Source of the DNA: Haplosporangium gracile
Lineage: Eukaryota > Mortierellomycota > Mortierellomycetes > Mortierellales > Mortierellaceae
Reading direction: 5' to 3'
Length of the DNA stretch: 43,743 bases
Assembly: GCA_015499985.1 (NCBI GenBank)
Contig: JAAAUF010000227.1
Coordinates: 804-44,546 of the forward strand
The position numbers were made by a program, and so were the translations under genes. Below are positions 32,925-43,743 of this stretch, piece after piece (the stretch's first letter is position 1; each line of letters begins with the position of its first letter). The notes beneath the pieces were generated by a model. That model was not told where the DNA came from and made no database searches. It saw nothing but the letters and a program-made list of their open reading frames with translations.

Positions 32925-33636
32925 CGTCAATAAATAAAAAGGGTGATAAGAAAGAGAGAAAGAGAGAAAGAGAGAAAGAGAGAGGGTGAGGTTAATGTGA
33001 AGCGAGAAAAGGGAAAAAAGAGATGGTTTGTGAAAGGGGGCAAGACAAAAATTCTGGAGGGGGATGCTCACAGATACTCTAAGTTTTCGGACAGACGAAC
33101 CCAATGTCCATGGGGACTGACAAGAGAAGTGATCAGTCGTGGCTTAGCATCAACCTATCAGAGACATTTCCACGAGGTTGACATAGCAAGGGAGCTCGCC
33201 TAAAAGGAGGGTTGAAATGGCACCGACCTGGCCCGCCATATCAACAACAACAACCTGTATGCTCCAGACAACCAAAAAAGCTTGATCTTGGAGATTGGCC
33301 ATTGGTTGGTGAAGGCGGTCTTTCAGCACATTCGGAGGCTAATGCTATTAAAAGCAATAATAACACGGGTGGAATCACGACGCGAGTAATACCTAGATAC
33401 GAAACCTGGTAACATGTTCTTCCTCTGCCTGCGCTAATAGATCCAAGACGAAGTGTCAGCATCAAGAAAACACTCAAGGCGAGACTCTCACTGCTTTCAA
33501 TCGATATCTTTTGCATGATGTTGATGTGTTTTTTTATGAACAAAGAAAATGTGTCTAACAAAATAAATGTGCTTGTCCCACTCGGTCATAAACCGACCAA
33601 ACTACCTCCTGCTCGCTTGCTCATCCCTTCTTGTAT
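32925..33636 (-). other. Intergenic: KDSR promoter / CCT8 3' end
   Basis: About 710 bp between two minus-strand genes. 32950-32985 is a GAAAGA-type purine tract, i.e. CT-rich leader of KDSR. The remainder is of mixed composition and no coding frame is supported. Confidence 0.5.
32950..32985. repeat. (GAGAAA)n purine tract
   Basis: Tandem GAGAAA/GAGAGA units just upstream of the KDSR start codon. Confidence 0.75.
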
Positions 33637-36249
33637 TTAATCTTCGTCCCAGTGCTGCTTCTGCTTAGGTGCAACAGGTCCTCCAGCTGCCTTCGACATG
33701 ATCAACTATCGTAGAAGAAGGAATATGTACAATGTTACGGTTAGCGGAGTACTCAAAGAACTACAAAAGCACCATGATACATACATACCACAATGAAAAA
33801 GGAAACAATGCGTACCTGATCGACGCGGAGGACAGTCATGGCGGTCTCTGTTGCAAGACGGATGGCGTGCGACTTGGCGGACAAGACATCGTAGATACCG
33901 GCGCCGTGTGCGTCCAAGAGCCCGTTGTTCTCGCTCTCAATATCAACTCCCATCACTCCACTGTCATCGGCGTGGTGAGAAGCATACATCTTTGAAAGAA
34001 CCTCAGTAGCGTCCATTCCTGCGTTCTCGGCCAAAGTGCGGGGGATGACTTCGAAAGCCTCGGCAAACTTCTTGATCGAGTGCTGGTTAAGACCGGGAGT
34101 TTTCTATATGAACCAAAGTAATACAAGAGTGGATTATGTTAGCAAAAATGATTTCTAGTAAACGACAACCATTGCAAATGCATCATAGTGATAAATCCTT
34201 GAAAGTACCTCGCCAACGGCCAAAAGGCGCTTGAGCAACTCCATTTCACATGCTCCAGCTCCAGGGACGAGACGGGGATCCTTGACAAGAGCCTTGATGA
34301 CGTTGATACCATCATCCAAAGCACGCTCAACATCATCCAAATGGTTCAGGGTGGCACCACGAATAACAATGGTGGCAGTCTTGGAAATCTCCTCCTCCTG
34401 TCTGAAAACGGTGACGCGGTCACCTCCAATCTCAACGCTCTCGACAATATCGCAGAATCCCATCTCCTCGGCCATGGGGGCACCGACACGGGCCAAAGCA
34501 GTGGCGCCAGTGACGCGGCACAATCTCCTCAAATCAAACTTGGACAAGACCTTAACGACCATGATGCCGAATCTGTTCAAGTAGTGAAGAGCGAGCTCGC
34601 CAACGTTGTTACCAGTGACAACGACCTTGACACCGGCATCAGCAATTCCCTTCAACATCTGCTCCATGTGCTTCTCCTCGCCCTTGGTAAAGTCGAGCAT
34701 CTCGTTGGCGTTGTGAATCAAAACAGTTCCCTTTGTCTCGGTCTGAGCAACATCCAAGGGGCAGGTGAAAATGGCGACCTTGGCCTTCTTGGCGTTGGTG
34801 ATAACACCTATTGGATCAATTGTGAAAGGGTACAAAGCGACACATCATTAGTCAATGCATTTTGTGACGCGATGGCCCATGTTGAAAACGCACTAGTCCG
34901 TCAAAGTTCATAAGCGACACATACCCTCGGGAGAGCGACCAAAGACCATTCCCTTGATGACGCGGCTCTCGTAGAGACTGCTTCCCATGATCTTGACAAC
35001 ACGGACGTTATCGACGTTAAAGTTGGAGGCGTCCTTGGGCATGACGGCGATGGCGGCCTCGCAGACAAGATCGGTCAACATATCCTCGTTTCCGTACTGC
35101 TTGGCGGCAATTGACGAGCGAACAGCCTTGAACAGATCCTCCTTGGTCTGGACATTCTTGATCTGTTCGACAGAGAGCTCTAGAAGGGCAAAGAACAGAA
35201 CAGAAGAAAAAATTAATCAGGGTCAATGCCAACCTCCTGTGGAAAGCGTAGTGACGGTTTGGACCAATAAAAAAGTACAAATTAAACAACCGTGCAGTTG
35301 CAAATTCTAAGAGCTATGCCATACCCTCGAGAATCTCCAGCGCCTTGGCCGATGCAACCTCGTATCCTTGAACAATATCACTGGGGTGAAGGCCCATGCG
35401 GAGCAAGTACTCGGCCTTCTGCAAAAGCTCTCCGGCAATAATGCTGACCAAGTTGGAGGCATCGCCCATCTAGATCAGAACCAACAAAAAAATAAAACAG
35501 ATCGAGACGGGGAAGAGAGAGAAAGAGCGCGCTTGGTGTGAGTTGGCCTGAAGATCCTGAAGAAAACACAAATGGGTCCAATCCTGAGTTGAAGCTGTCA
35601 GCGAATGATTGATCTGATCTACCTCGGCTTCCTGCTGCTGAGAGGCCATGACCAGGAGCTTGGCTGCGGGGTGGACAACCTCGAGCTCGCGGATAATGGT
35701 GGCGGCATCGTTGGTCACAAACAGCTTCTCCATATGGTTGATAATGATCTTGTTACGGCCTGTGCAAATAAACAAAGGTGCAAGGAGGCAGTGTTGATAT
35801 TAGACTCCAGGTCGAGATCTTCATGGCAAACTTCTATCAGTAGTGAGGTATGAACGTTGGCTGATGAGTGGCGGTTTTACCGTTGGGACCGAAGGAGGTA
35901 CGCGTAATCTCAGACAGATCGTGAACAGCTGTGATGTTGCGAAGGACGGCCTCATCGACACCTTGAAGGTGCTATTAGTGGAAAAAGGAGGTGGAGGGCT
36001 GGTTGTTAGTCCATGGTCCCAGATTACGCGACGCCATCGTTTTATTTTTGTGCCTGAAAAAGAGCTGATCAGATGCGTGTCTTTTGTCTTTTGTGGGTCT
36101 GTGGAGATATGTGAGAGTGTGAGGAAAAGTGAAGAGTGTCGAGCGTTGATGTGAATGCCAACTGTGATGTTGAGTCGAGTTGGGCAAGTGAGTGATACCT
36201 TGTAGCCGTCCTTGAGCATTTGCGTTCCTTGGGGGATGCGAAGGGCCAT
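33637..36249 (-). CDS. CCT8: T-complex protein 1 subunit theta (CCT8)
   Basis: Eight exons on the minus strand: 36249-36199, 35971-35881, 35759-35623, 35469-35325, 35179-34925, 34807-34209, 34103-33816, 33705-33637; 544 aa, the family length. It starts MALRIPQGTQMLKDGYK. The ATP site has TRTSFGPNGRNK and TNDAATIIRELEV, then MGDASN (94-99), where Asp96 is the catalytic aspartate and GDASN replaces the common GDGTN. The apical part has CPLDVAQTETKGTVL and VEIGGDRVTVF, and the C-terminus LIMSKAAGG...WDED. These are theta-specific. The protein is one of eight subunits of the cytosolic chaperonin that folds actin, tubulin and WD40 proteins. Its 5' end faces SEC13 across 347 bp. Confidence 0.96.
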
Positions 36250-36596
36250 TGTGTGATTGAAGTGTGTGGTTGTGAAAGTGGAGAAACGAAAGGACAAGAG
36301 GACAAAAGGAAGCTTGAAGAACAACTAAAAGTAGTTCAAACTCGCACATTCGTGTAAGTCCTCTGGGAGTGCTGCAGTACATGCGACCATATCCGCCTTC
36401 TGTGACAATCCTGGCTCTCTTTCCCTGCCCCTCTGTTCTCCCCTTCCAATCCTCCAATTAGGCGCGCTCGAGTTCTCTATTCGAGAAAGAAAGAAGGCTA
36501 TTTGACGTGGCAACTCTAACAGGCCCCCATCAACTCTTCTTTCTCCTTCTTTTACAACTCACTCAAACAGACCCACACACCCCCCTGCTCCTCGCC
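36250..36596. promoter_or_regulatory. Divergent promoter CCT8 / SEC13
   Basis: 347 bp separate the two start codons. The SEC13 side ends in a C/A-rich leader (ACTCAAACAGACCCACACAC). No TATA box is evident. Shared control is inferred from position only. Confidence 0.55.
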
Positions 36597-38467
36597 ATGG
36601 TAAAGGGAACAACCGCACACACATACTCAGTGCACATATACAAGAACATCTCTCAAGCAACCAGCAATCAGGACGGCATCATCTACTCTACTTTACTCTA
36701 CTCTACTCTGGAACACACGCACTGCTCCCTCACATCACCTCGAGACTGGACTGGACTGGACTGGACAACAGTCGTCGGATGATCAGTATCATCTTCAAGA
36801 GCACACTGACTCCTCGAAAGTCTCATTGACAAGGCACTTTGTAGACGAATGGGCTTCGGTCAGGTCCTTCGGACGAGACTGGACAGACGAATGGACCCTC
36901 ATCGCAAGAGAGTTTTCTCTCACACGCAATTACCATCTCTTGACAAAACAGCGACCTAACTTGCTTGAACCTCTCTCTTTTCCTTCGATAGGCCGCCACT
37001 CAACACGCGCTGGAGACCCAGCACGAGGATATGATTGTAAGAGCCACGAAGCAACGACAGGCCGAGGAGATCGTACAGAGTGACACGTAGACAACAACGA
37101 TAACTCACACTACCCACTTCTCAATTGTGATCTTGACTCAATCATAGCACGACGCCCAGTACGATTACTATGGTAAGAAACGCAGGAAGATTGGACACGT
37201 ATGAACAATTTAGCGCCACCAAACCACCACACGCCGTACAAGGAATACTCAACATACCACCGATACACACTCTCTCCCCTTCATTAAATAGGCAAGCGTC
37301 TCGCCACCTGCTCATCGGACAGATCGATCCGCATCTTTGATGTCGACGGTGAGAGTCACCGCCTCGTTGAGACCTTGAAGGGGTAAAACACCACTTTGGG
37401 CAAATTCCCTGTTGCAGTGGACTTTCAGGATCAGCAGTTTAATGAAAGGAGACAAAGCTAACATATCATCACGTTCTTGATGTACCTAGACATGAGGGTC
37501 CCGTCTGGCAGATCTCTTGGGCTCACCCCAAGTTTGGCTGCATTTTGGCCTCTTGCTCATACGATGGCAAGGTCTTTGTCTGGAGGGAGCAGAACGGACA
37601 GTGGTCTCGCATCAAGGAACACACCTCTCACACTGCCTCAGGTATGCTCCTGGCCTTTTGAGCGTCGTAATAGCTCAGGACGTATATTCGCAACGGAAAA
37701 GGAAGATCGCCTTTGACATGTTACTGTAACTTCAATTTGATCTCAATAGTCAACTCTGTCGCTTGGGCCCCCCATGAGTTGGGACCTTTGCTGGCCTGTG
37801 CTTCCTCGGACGGCCGTGTTTCAATTCTCTCTTTTAAGGGTAATAATGCCAACTCTGCTTAATTTGCACGATTGTTTGAAGGAAAGCAAGGAACTAATAC
37901 CTTATTCATTTTTCCATAATATTCACAGATGACGGATCATGGGACACTACATTGCTGGATGCTCACGCTATTGGATGCAACTCGGTTGGCTGGGCACCAG
38001 CAACTGTTCCTGGTTCATTGATCTCCCAAGGACCCAACAGTGGCAAGGGCCCTATCACAAAGCGCTTCTGCAGTGGAGGATGCGACAACCTGGTCAAGAT
38101 TTGGGCTTACAGGGAGGACACCAAGACCTGGAAGGAGGAGGAGACGCTTGAGGGGCACACTGACTGGGTTCGCGATGTTGCCTGGGCACCCAACATTGGA
38201 CTCCCCAAGAACTACTTGGCCAGCTGTTCGCAGGACAAGACTGTGTTGATCTGGACCCAAGATACCCCCAGCTCACCCTGGCAAAAGAAAGCCCTCCGCG
38301 ATGAGAAATTTGCTGACGTTGTCTGGCGTGTGAGCTGGTCGTTGAGCGGCAACATTCTTGCTGTCTCTTGCGGTGACAACAAGATTACTCTCTGGAAGGA
38401 GAACTTGGGCGGCGAGTGGGAGTGTGTGAGCGAGATGGAGGAGAAGAACATGGCTGGCGGCAACTAA
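36597..38467 (+). CDS. SEC13: Sec13, COPII coat and nuclear pore WD40 protein
   Basis: Seven exons: 36597-36599, 36992-37036, 37148-37172, 37292-37382, 37490-37641, 37750-37839, 37929-38467; 314 aa. Exon 1 codes only the start Met (CGCCATG|GTAAAG). Exon 2 gives [15 protein letters not shown], exon 3 HDAQYDYY, then [60 protein letters not shown] and [17 protein letters not shown], all near-diagnostic of Sec13. It forms a six-bladed open propeller that Sec31 (COPII) and Nup145C/Nup96 (nuclear pore) complete, acting in ER export and in the pore Y-complex; a SEACAT role is also known in yeast. The start is the only nearby ATG with a donor that keeps phase; an unseen upstream start is possible but less likely. 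Confidence 0.94.
36682..36709. repeat. (CTCTA)n pentanucleotide repeat in SEC13 intron 1
   Basis: About five imperfect TACTC/CTCTA units inside intron 1. Confidence 0.7.
36744..36766. repeat. (GGACT)n pentanucleotide repeat in SEC13 intron 1
   Basis: About four and a half perfect GACTG units, 34 bp after the CTCTA repeat, in the same intron. Confidence 0.8.
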
Positions 38468-39704
38468 ACTACTTGCAAGAAGATGTAGCACGCATGCGTA
38501 TATGTGCCGAAATGAAGCATCAACAAAACGCAATAGTAGCAACCTTTTTTTTTTTTCTTTTTTCTCCACGCCTGACAGATCTACAAATACAGAATTACGA
38601 TGAACCCATGGATCTTTGAACGGATGGCCTCAATTAAGACGAGAGCTGCAAAAATACGCGTTGCATATGTCTGTCTGTCTGGCTGACTGACTGTGTGTCC
38701 GGTGGTATCTATTTTTGTTTGTTCAACGCCATGTCAGTAACTATTTCCTTCTTAATATTCTATTTTTTTTTTGCATTTTTGCATTTTTGCAATTTTGAAC
38801 AACCGGAAAACTGTCTAAACCTGCACCAGGTTTGGTCAAAGACGGCGGACTACACGAGGAGTAGAGAATCCATGTGTGCAATAGAAGCTGACTGGAAAGG
38901 GTGTAAAAATAGATGTCGGGGGACGAACAAAAATCCACATTCCCGGGAACACAGGAACAAAGAAACATGCGCAACAAGCAAAGCATGACAGAAACAAAGC
39001 GGATATTTTGGATGGACAAAGAAAGAGGATCATGACTGACCCTTGTATCTGTGTAAAGGCAGTGTAATGAACCTTCCTCGTCAGCCATAACGTTGATGCT
39101 ATTTGCTCTCATTTCTTATGAAGAGGAGTAATGTACGCAGAATGAGATTGAGAAGGAAGGAGGAAGGCGTTGTTTTCGCTTCAGCCAGCGATACTTTTCC
39201 GAGGCTGAATGGAGTTTAAGAAACGGAAAAGTAAAAAAGGGGAATAGAGAGAGGGCGGGAGACAAGGACGATCGGAGGACATTTTGTCCGACGACTGATA
39301 GTTGTTGCGATGACGATGGCCGCTTTTTTTTTTTGCATATTTTATTTTCTCGATGGCTCTCAATTCAGGAAGCCAGGCAGGCTGGGGTGGTTGTAAAAGA
39401 AGAAAAAGAAAAAGGATGAGCATGAGCATGAGCATAAAAAGAACGACAGCCCTGGTGACTGCACAGACAAGTCGACCATATGTTCAAGTTTATTCTGTTT
39501 ATTGTTCTTATTCAGGGGGGACAAGGACATAGGTGACAACCGAGGCAAGACATTCGAAACCGGCTTGTGTATGTGTATGTGTGTGCTATGTCCGGCGCCG
39601 TGTGAACGAACAGCAGATACCTACTCTAATTCGGGGGAGGGAAATGAAAAATGTGAAAATCAGGTACCAGACTGGAGAAAAATGTGAATTGACTTGTGGG
39701 AACC

Positions 39705-39786
39705 AAGAGGAGAGGAGGAAGGAGAAGGAAGAAGGAAGAAGGAACAAAGAAGAAGGAACAAGAGAAGGGAAAGAAGAGAAAGGAGG
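39705..39786. repeat. Purine tract (GAAGGA-rich)
   Basis: About 80 bases almost entirely A/G with recurrent GAAGGA and GAGAAGG units; a possible triplex-forming or nucleosome-poor element upstream of the GH16 gene. Confidence 0.7.
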
Positions 39787-39873
39787 TATGCCAGAAAATA
39801 CCATTGGTGATGTGGGTATTTGACAAGCAGACAGACTCAAGCAGGAAGTAAACGCCAACCTTGCCAACTTGCT

Positions 39874-39900
39874 CCACACACACACACACACACACACACA
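39874..39900. repeat. (CA)n microsatellite
   Basis: About 13 CA units upstream of the GH16 gene, followed by a short interrupted extension. Confidence 0.9.
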
Positions 39901-40485
39901 GACAGACACACACGCGCACCCTTGTTGCTTATGCCTTTTTCTTTTTCTTTTTCTTTTTTTTATCTTCGCTGTGTACCAGGGGCAGGCAAGGGTGCAGCAT
40001 GGGTCTGAGAGGCTGTCTTCTTTTTTTTCTTCTTGTTTTACTTAAAAAGGGCGCTCCTTTCCTTCTCTCGGTGGATCCACACAAAAAGTCCTTTTCATTC
40101 TCTCAAGCTTATAACACACTCCCCACGCATACCCACACAAACCCTACTCTATTCACTCACCCAGTCGCCCTCTGATCTACAGTCCACTGCTCTCTTTTTT
40201 TTAACATTCTTCAGCCATCTCTTCTTTTACTTTTTCATTTTCTTCTTCTCGTTTTTCTTTTCTTTGTCTTCGTCTTCATATCTCATCTTCATTCATACTT
40301 TATCCTCTCCCTGCCCTTTTTATCCTCCCCCTCCCTTCTCCACAACGTTCACGACTCTCCCTTCCTTCGCCTTAACGAACCCTTCCCTTCTTTCTGCATC
40401 ATCTTCTTCATCAACGCACTAAGCTACTTGTCGCACCCCTTCACCCCCTCACATTTCTGCATTCCTCTTTCCCGCCCTTTCAACA

Positions 40486-43387
40486 ATGCGCTACATCTCC
40501 ACTATCTCCGCACTGGTGCTGTCTGCTACATTGGCTGTTGCCCAGACATCCCCTGCACCAGGTCAGCCAGAGTCCCTCTTCAATCCTGATTTCGCCCTCG
40601 CTCGATCCAAGGTCGCCTCCGCCTTGACATCCACCGGCACATGCAAATTCGCGCCCGGTGGTGGCAGCTGCCCTCAAAACGCACCCTGCTGCAGTGGCGC
40701 CGGATACTGCGGATCAGACCCTGCCTTCTGCGCCGACAACTGTCAGGTCATTGGATCATTCGCTGCCGACTCGTGCTGGCCCCTTCCCATGGCCGTCAAC
40801 CTCGACGATCAGTTCAAGGACAAGTCGCGTATGGTCCACATCAAGGACTTTAACGGCTTTCCCACCACCGCCGACTGGGTCGTCGACCGCTCTCCCGGCA
40901 CCCGGGAGCACGCTGTGATTACCGACGACGACAAGATGGTTCTCAAACTCAACAGGGTTGAGAAGCACCCCGAGACTGGCGGTGGTATCGGCGCGACTGT
41001 CCACTCTTCCCGCTGGATAAAGTACGGCACCATTGAGGCCCGCATCAAGACCGCCTCGAGCATGCCTGGAACCGTCTCGTCGTTCATCATGATTTCGCCC
41101 ATTTCGGGTGATGAGATTGATTTTGAGGTCGTCGGCAAGGACCCCAGCGATGTCCAGACCAACTTTTACTACCGCGTCCAGCCTGGCAACAAGGTCGACT
41201 ACTCTCACGGCGTACACATCAATGTCAATCTCGACACCAGTCTCGACTACCACACCTACCGCCTCGACTGGACCCCTACCGAGATGAAGTGGTGGTTCGA
41301 CGGCGAGCTCAAACGCACGACTCTGGCCTCGGAAGTTGTTGGATCGTACCCCGACACGCCCATGAGAATTGCCTTTGGTATTTGGGATGGCGGATATGGT
41401 AACAAAGGTAAGACTCTTTTACGATATATTGGTTTTCGTCCTCAGTGTTTTGAGGCTCAAAAATGTCTCGTTTTCAGGCGCTATTTTTTATTCCTTCATT
41501 TCTTTGTCCAGCAACTATTATCTGGATTTATCTTATTCCCCCTCCTGTCTTCACATTTTTTGAATAACTCGGTAACGGACAATTTTTTGTTTCAATTGCC
41601 ACCTTTGATTGTGTTTACACTTGTGTGTAAGTGTGTGTGTGTGTGTGTGTGTGTGGCAAGCTCGTGTGTGTGAATTGTATAAGGTTGCATTATTTTATCG
41701 GGTGAGGGGGTGAAGCGATTGAGGAGAAAAAGGAAAATGTATGATGAGAATTGTACAATAGTTGAGATGCGCGCGCCCCACGGCAGCCCACAGCGTTGTT
41801 TAATTATTTTATTTTATTTTTTGTACAACGCCGACGACGGTGCCAATGGACGAAGGAACGAGGGCAAGAAAACGATTTCGACAGGTGGACATTTTGTTCC
41901 CAAGCAAGGAATTTCTTAAATTATTTTCAGGAACGGACTCTAGACAAGTCAACTCTAAATTTGGAGGTGGATATTATTGTTCTTCTTGTTGCTTTTTGAG
42001 TTGGGGTTGTGTGTAAAAATGTGTGATCCAGGGGAGGTCGTATTTTTATCGGAGGGTGAATAAGAAGGACGAAGGAAGGGCAGATTAGTTCCATGGGTGT
42101 TCGTCAGATAGTCATTCTTGGAACTTCTTTCCCTTCTTTTCTTTATTCTTTGGGTTTGACACATTTTTTTCTTGAGGTGTGCCTTTTTCTTTTATCTTTG
42201 AGAGATTGGCAAATTGGATTGTAAACGATCAAAATGGAAGATTAAGAAAAATAAGGCAGAAAAAAAAATTGAGCAAAAGGCGCAAATGGTGTGGTTTGGA
42301 TTGGGCGCACACACTGGCATTGTCGTGTGTTATATTTGTGTCTGTCTGAAAAGAGAGGGATGTGTGACACGGATGGGTGGATGCGTAGGTGTGGGTGTAT
42401 CAAGTGCTCTTGCCCAATGTGTCTTGTGTTGGCCAAGGCAGAACATCCATATTGGTGTTGCAAACTCAAATGGGGTGCCTAGCAAGTATTCAAGATTCTA
42501 TTTTTGGGAGGGGATGCCGGCTTGGGTTTGAAGAGAGAAAAAAGAGAAACGAGGAATGATTCTCTGCACAAGAGCGAAGCATCGTGCGCCAGGGACGGCC
42601 GCGTTGTGGTTTGTTGACCGATGCGTCGTCGTTTTTCCTTTTTTTTTACTTTCATCTGCTCTCATGGAAGAAAAACATTTTCTTGTTAGGATGGGCGTAA
42701 TTTTTTCCATGTGCGCCTCATTCTTTTTCATTCCGCCGAATCCACATGCAGAGTATCGTTTATTGTTTTTTTTGAGCCCCTTTTTCATATCTGATTTTTG
42801 TTTCGTTACGCCCATTGCTAGGCATAAACAAAAGGCAGGCTTTGTTCTCTTTGAGCATGAAATCAACTCCAGTGATACATTTGACGCAAGAAAATCCCCC
42901 TATTTCTATTCTCCTTCTCCGCATACAAACGCTGTACTTAGCCTTCCTGGCGCCTCTTCGCTCTTTCTTGACATTCCTGAAGAAAGATAACTAACCTTCA
43001 CAACAAATTTCAACCTCCTTTTCCCACAATCATTTAGGAACCACCGAGTGGGCTGGAGAGAACACCTCGTACGAGCCAAATGATACCCGCGAGTACCAAT
43101 TGTCCATCGACTGGGTCAAGATCACGCCCATGACGCCCGAGAACGCGACCGACCCCTGGCCTGGCGCAAAGTACATCAGGCAGATGGAGAACGGCCAGAA
43201 CAACGGCAACTCCAACGGTGGCATCGGTAACGGAGGCGGAAGCAACGGTGGTGGCCCCGTTATTGGTGGCGATGGTGGATGGATGGGTGGCGATAACGCT
43301 GCCAGTGGCCTCCAATCTGCAAGAAGTGTAGTTGTTGGAGGTGCTGTTGCCCTTGCCACTGTTCTTGCTACCGTTCTCCTTGCCTAA
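40486..43387 (+). CDS. GPI-anchored GH16 chitin-glucan transglycosylase with CBM18 (Crh/Utr2-like)
   Basis: Two exons: 40486-41407 and 43038-43387; 423 aa. A signal peptide (1-19, cleaved after VAQ or nearby) is followed by a Cys-rich chitin-binding CBM18 (about 53-97: CPQNAPCCSGAGYCGSDP). The GH16 domain has catalytic GDEIDFE (208-214; Glu210 nucleophile, Glu214 acid/base) and DWTPTEMKWWFDGEL. Exon 2 completes the domain (TEWAGENTSYEPN, YQLSIDWVKITP), then a Gly/Asn-rich stalk and a hydrophobic C-terminus (VVVGGAVALATVLATVLLA) typical of a GPI-anchor signal. Crh1/Utr2/Crh-family enzymes cross-link chitin to beta-glucan in the wall. The intron (41408-43037, 1630 nt) is by far the longest here and contains a (GT)n repeat. 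Plant expansin or XTH assignments fit less well. Confidence 0.92.
41631..41654. repeat. (GT)n microsatellite in GH16 intron
   Basis: About 12 GT units inside the 1.63-kb intron, in a G/T-rich segment. Confidence 0.9.
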
Positions 43388-43743
43388 GCAGGAGGTTCGA
43401 GCTGTTCTTGCTACTTTTTTTTTTTACCTTTGTACACGTACTTGCCCCCACCATATACTAGCTTTTATCAAACTATTTTTACGAATTCACAACTATGTAC
43501 ACATCTTTCTCACGCTTCTTTTTACTCGGAACAATGTTTGTGTGTGCATGCGTGTGTGTTTATTTGTATGGTCAACAAGAATCCCGAGATTTTGGGATGT
43601 TATGCGAGTATTGCTTTGTCCTTTTCTAGAAATTCCTTCCTCTGAATTTTTTTGGTGGATCAAAGGAACAAAAAAAGGAGAATGGAAGAGGATCATCGTT
43701 TTTTTTTTTCAATTTCCGAGTACAAAAATTTAAAAGGACTATC
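43388..43743 (+). other. 3' flank of the GH16 gene
   Basis: T-rich sequence after the stop codon with a T-run at 43417 and a TG-rich stretch near 43540; presumably 3' UTR and polyadenylation region. No further gene starts before the window ends. Confidence 0.5.

Larger units (their letters stand above)
38468..40485 (+). other. Intergenic: SEC13 3' end and promoter/leader of the GH16 gene
   Basis: About 2 kb with no supported gene. It holds the SEC13 3' flank (T-run near 38547, GCATTTTT repeats at 38772-38790), mixed sequence to about 39500, a purine-only tract at 39705-39786, a (CA)n tract at 39874-39900, then about 500 bp of T/C-rich sequence (39940-40480) that looks like a long leader for the cell-wall enzyme. 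Confidence 0.5.

Noticed and set aside
38741..39112. Minus-strand frame of about 120 codons downstream of SEC13
   Set aside because: Cys/Ser/Leu-rich text with no family resemblance, no splice partners and T-rich context.
39586..40422. Val/Cys and Ser/Phe-rich frames upstream of the GH16 gene
   Set aside because: Translations of CA, GA and CT low-complexity tracts, not proteins.
41735..41760. Box C-like ATGATGA in the GH16 intron (possible C/D snoRNA)
   Set aside because: No CTGA box D at a suitable distance and no terminal stem.

Overview
The window is nuclear DNA of a fungus. The genes are intron-rich, with mostly GT..TAG introns of about 80-600 nt, pyrimidine-rich leaders before many start codons and C/G-ending codons. 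The gene content is fungal or core eukaryotic: a CBM18-GH16 cell-wall transglycosylase with a GPI signal, THO complex, CCT, SEC13 and CK2-beta. A large NACHT/pentapeptide/WD40 protein together with a retained NEDD1 points, by inference, to an early-diverging soil fungus such as Mortierella or a relative (Mortierellomycota). I see no virus, plasmid, CRISPR array, rRNA or convincing tRNA. A 10-base N gap lies at 14955-14964.

Layout: (1) 1316-6883 (+), an intronless NLR-like NACHT-pentapeptide-14-blade WD40 protein. (2) 7839-11119 (+), ER Hsp70-family chaperone LHS1/HYOU1. (3) 11626-14359 (+), amidophosphoribosyltransferase (ADE4/PPAT). (4) 14716-15863 (-), CCDC12/Cwf18 splicing factor. (5) 16002-17273 (-), THOC7. 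(6) 17719-20155 (+), WDR43/Utp5. (7) 21353-24457 (-), NEDD1. (8) 25061-25780 (-), unknown multi-span membrane protein. (9) 28067-30108 (+), CK2 regulatory subunit. (10) 31071-32924 (-), 3-ketodihydrosphingosine reductase. (11) 33637-36249 (-), CCT8. (12) 36597-38467 (+), SEC13. (13) 40486-43387 (+), GH16/CBM18 cell-wall enzyme. Exon boundaries were built by hand from splice motifs and family similarity. In every spliced gene the phases close to one open frame.

Most genes are housekeeping and unrelated in pathway, as expected for a eukaryotic chromosome. CCDC12, THOC7 and WDR43 form a tight RNA-processing group: two tandem genes 138 bp apart, the second sharing a 445-bp divergent promoter with WDR43. 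CCT8 and SEC13 share a 347-bp divergent promoter.

The accessory-type gene is the NACHT protein. It carries a short RHIM-like VQLG motif near its N-terminus, pentapeptide-like segments on both sides of the double propeller, and an overlapping upstream ORF at its start codon. It is the best candidate here for a little-described system, a fungal NLR-type sensor. Other oddities are a coding exon of only the start codon in SEC13, a GC-AG intron in the purine gene, a stop-poor A-rich intron in CK2-beta, and a 1.63-kb intron separating the catalytic part of the GH16 enzyme from its GPI-anchor exon.
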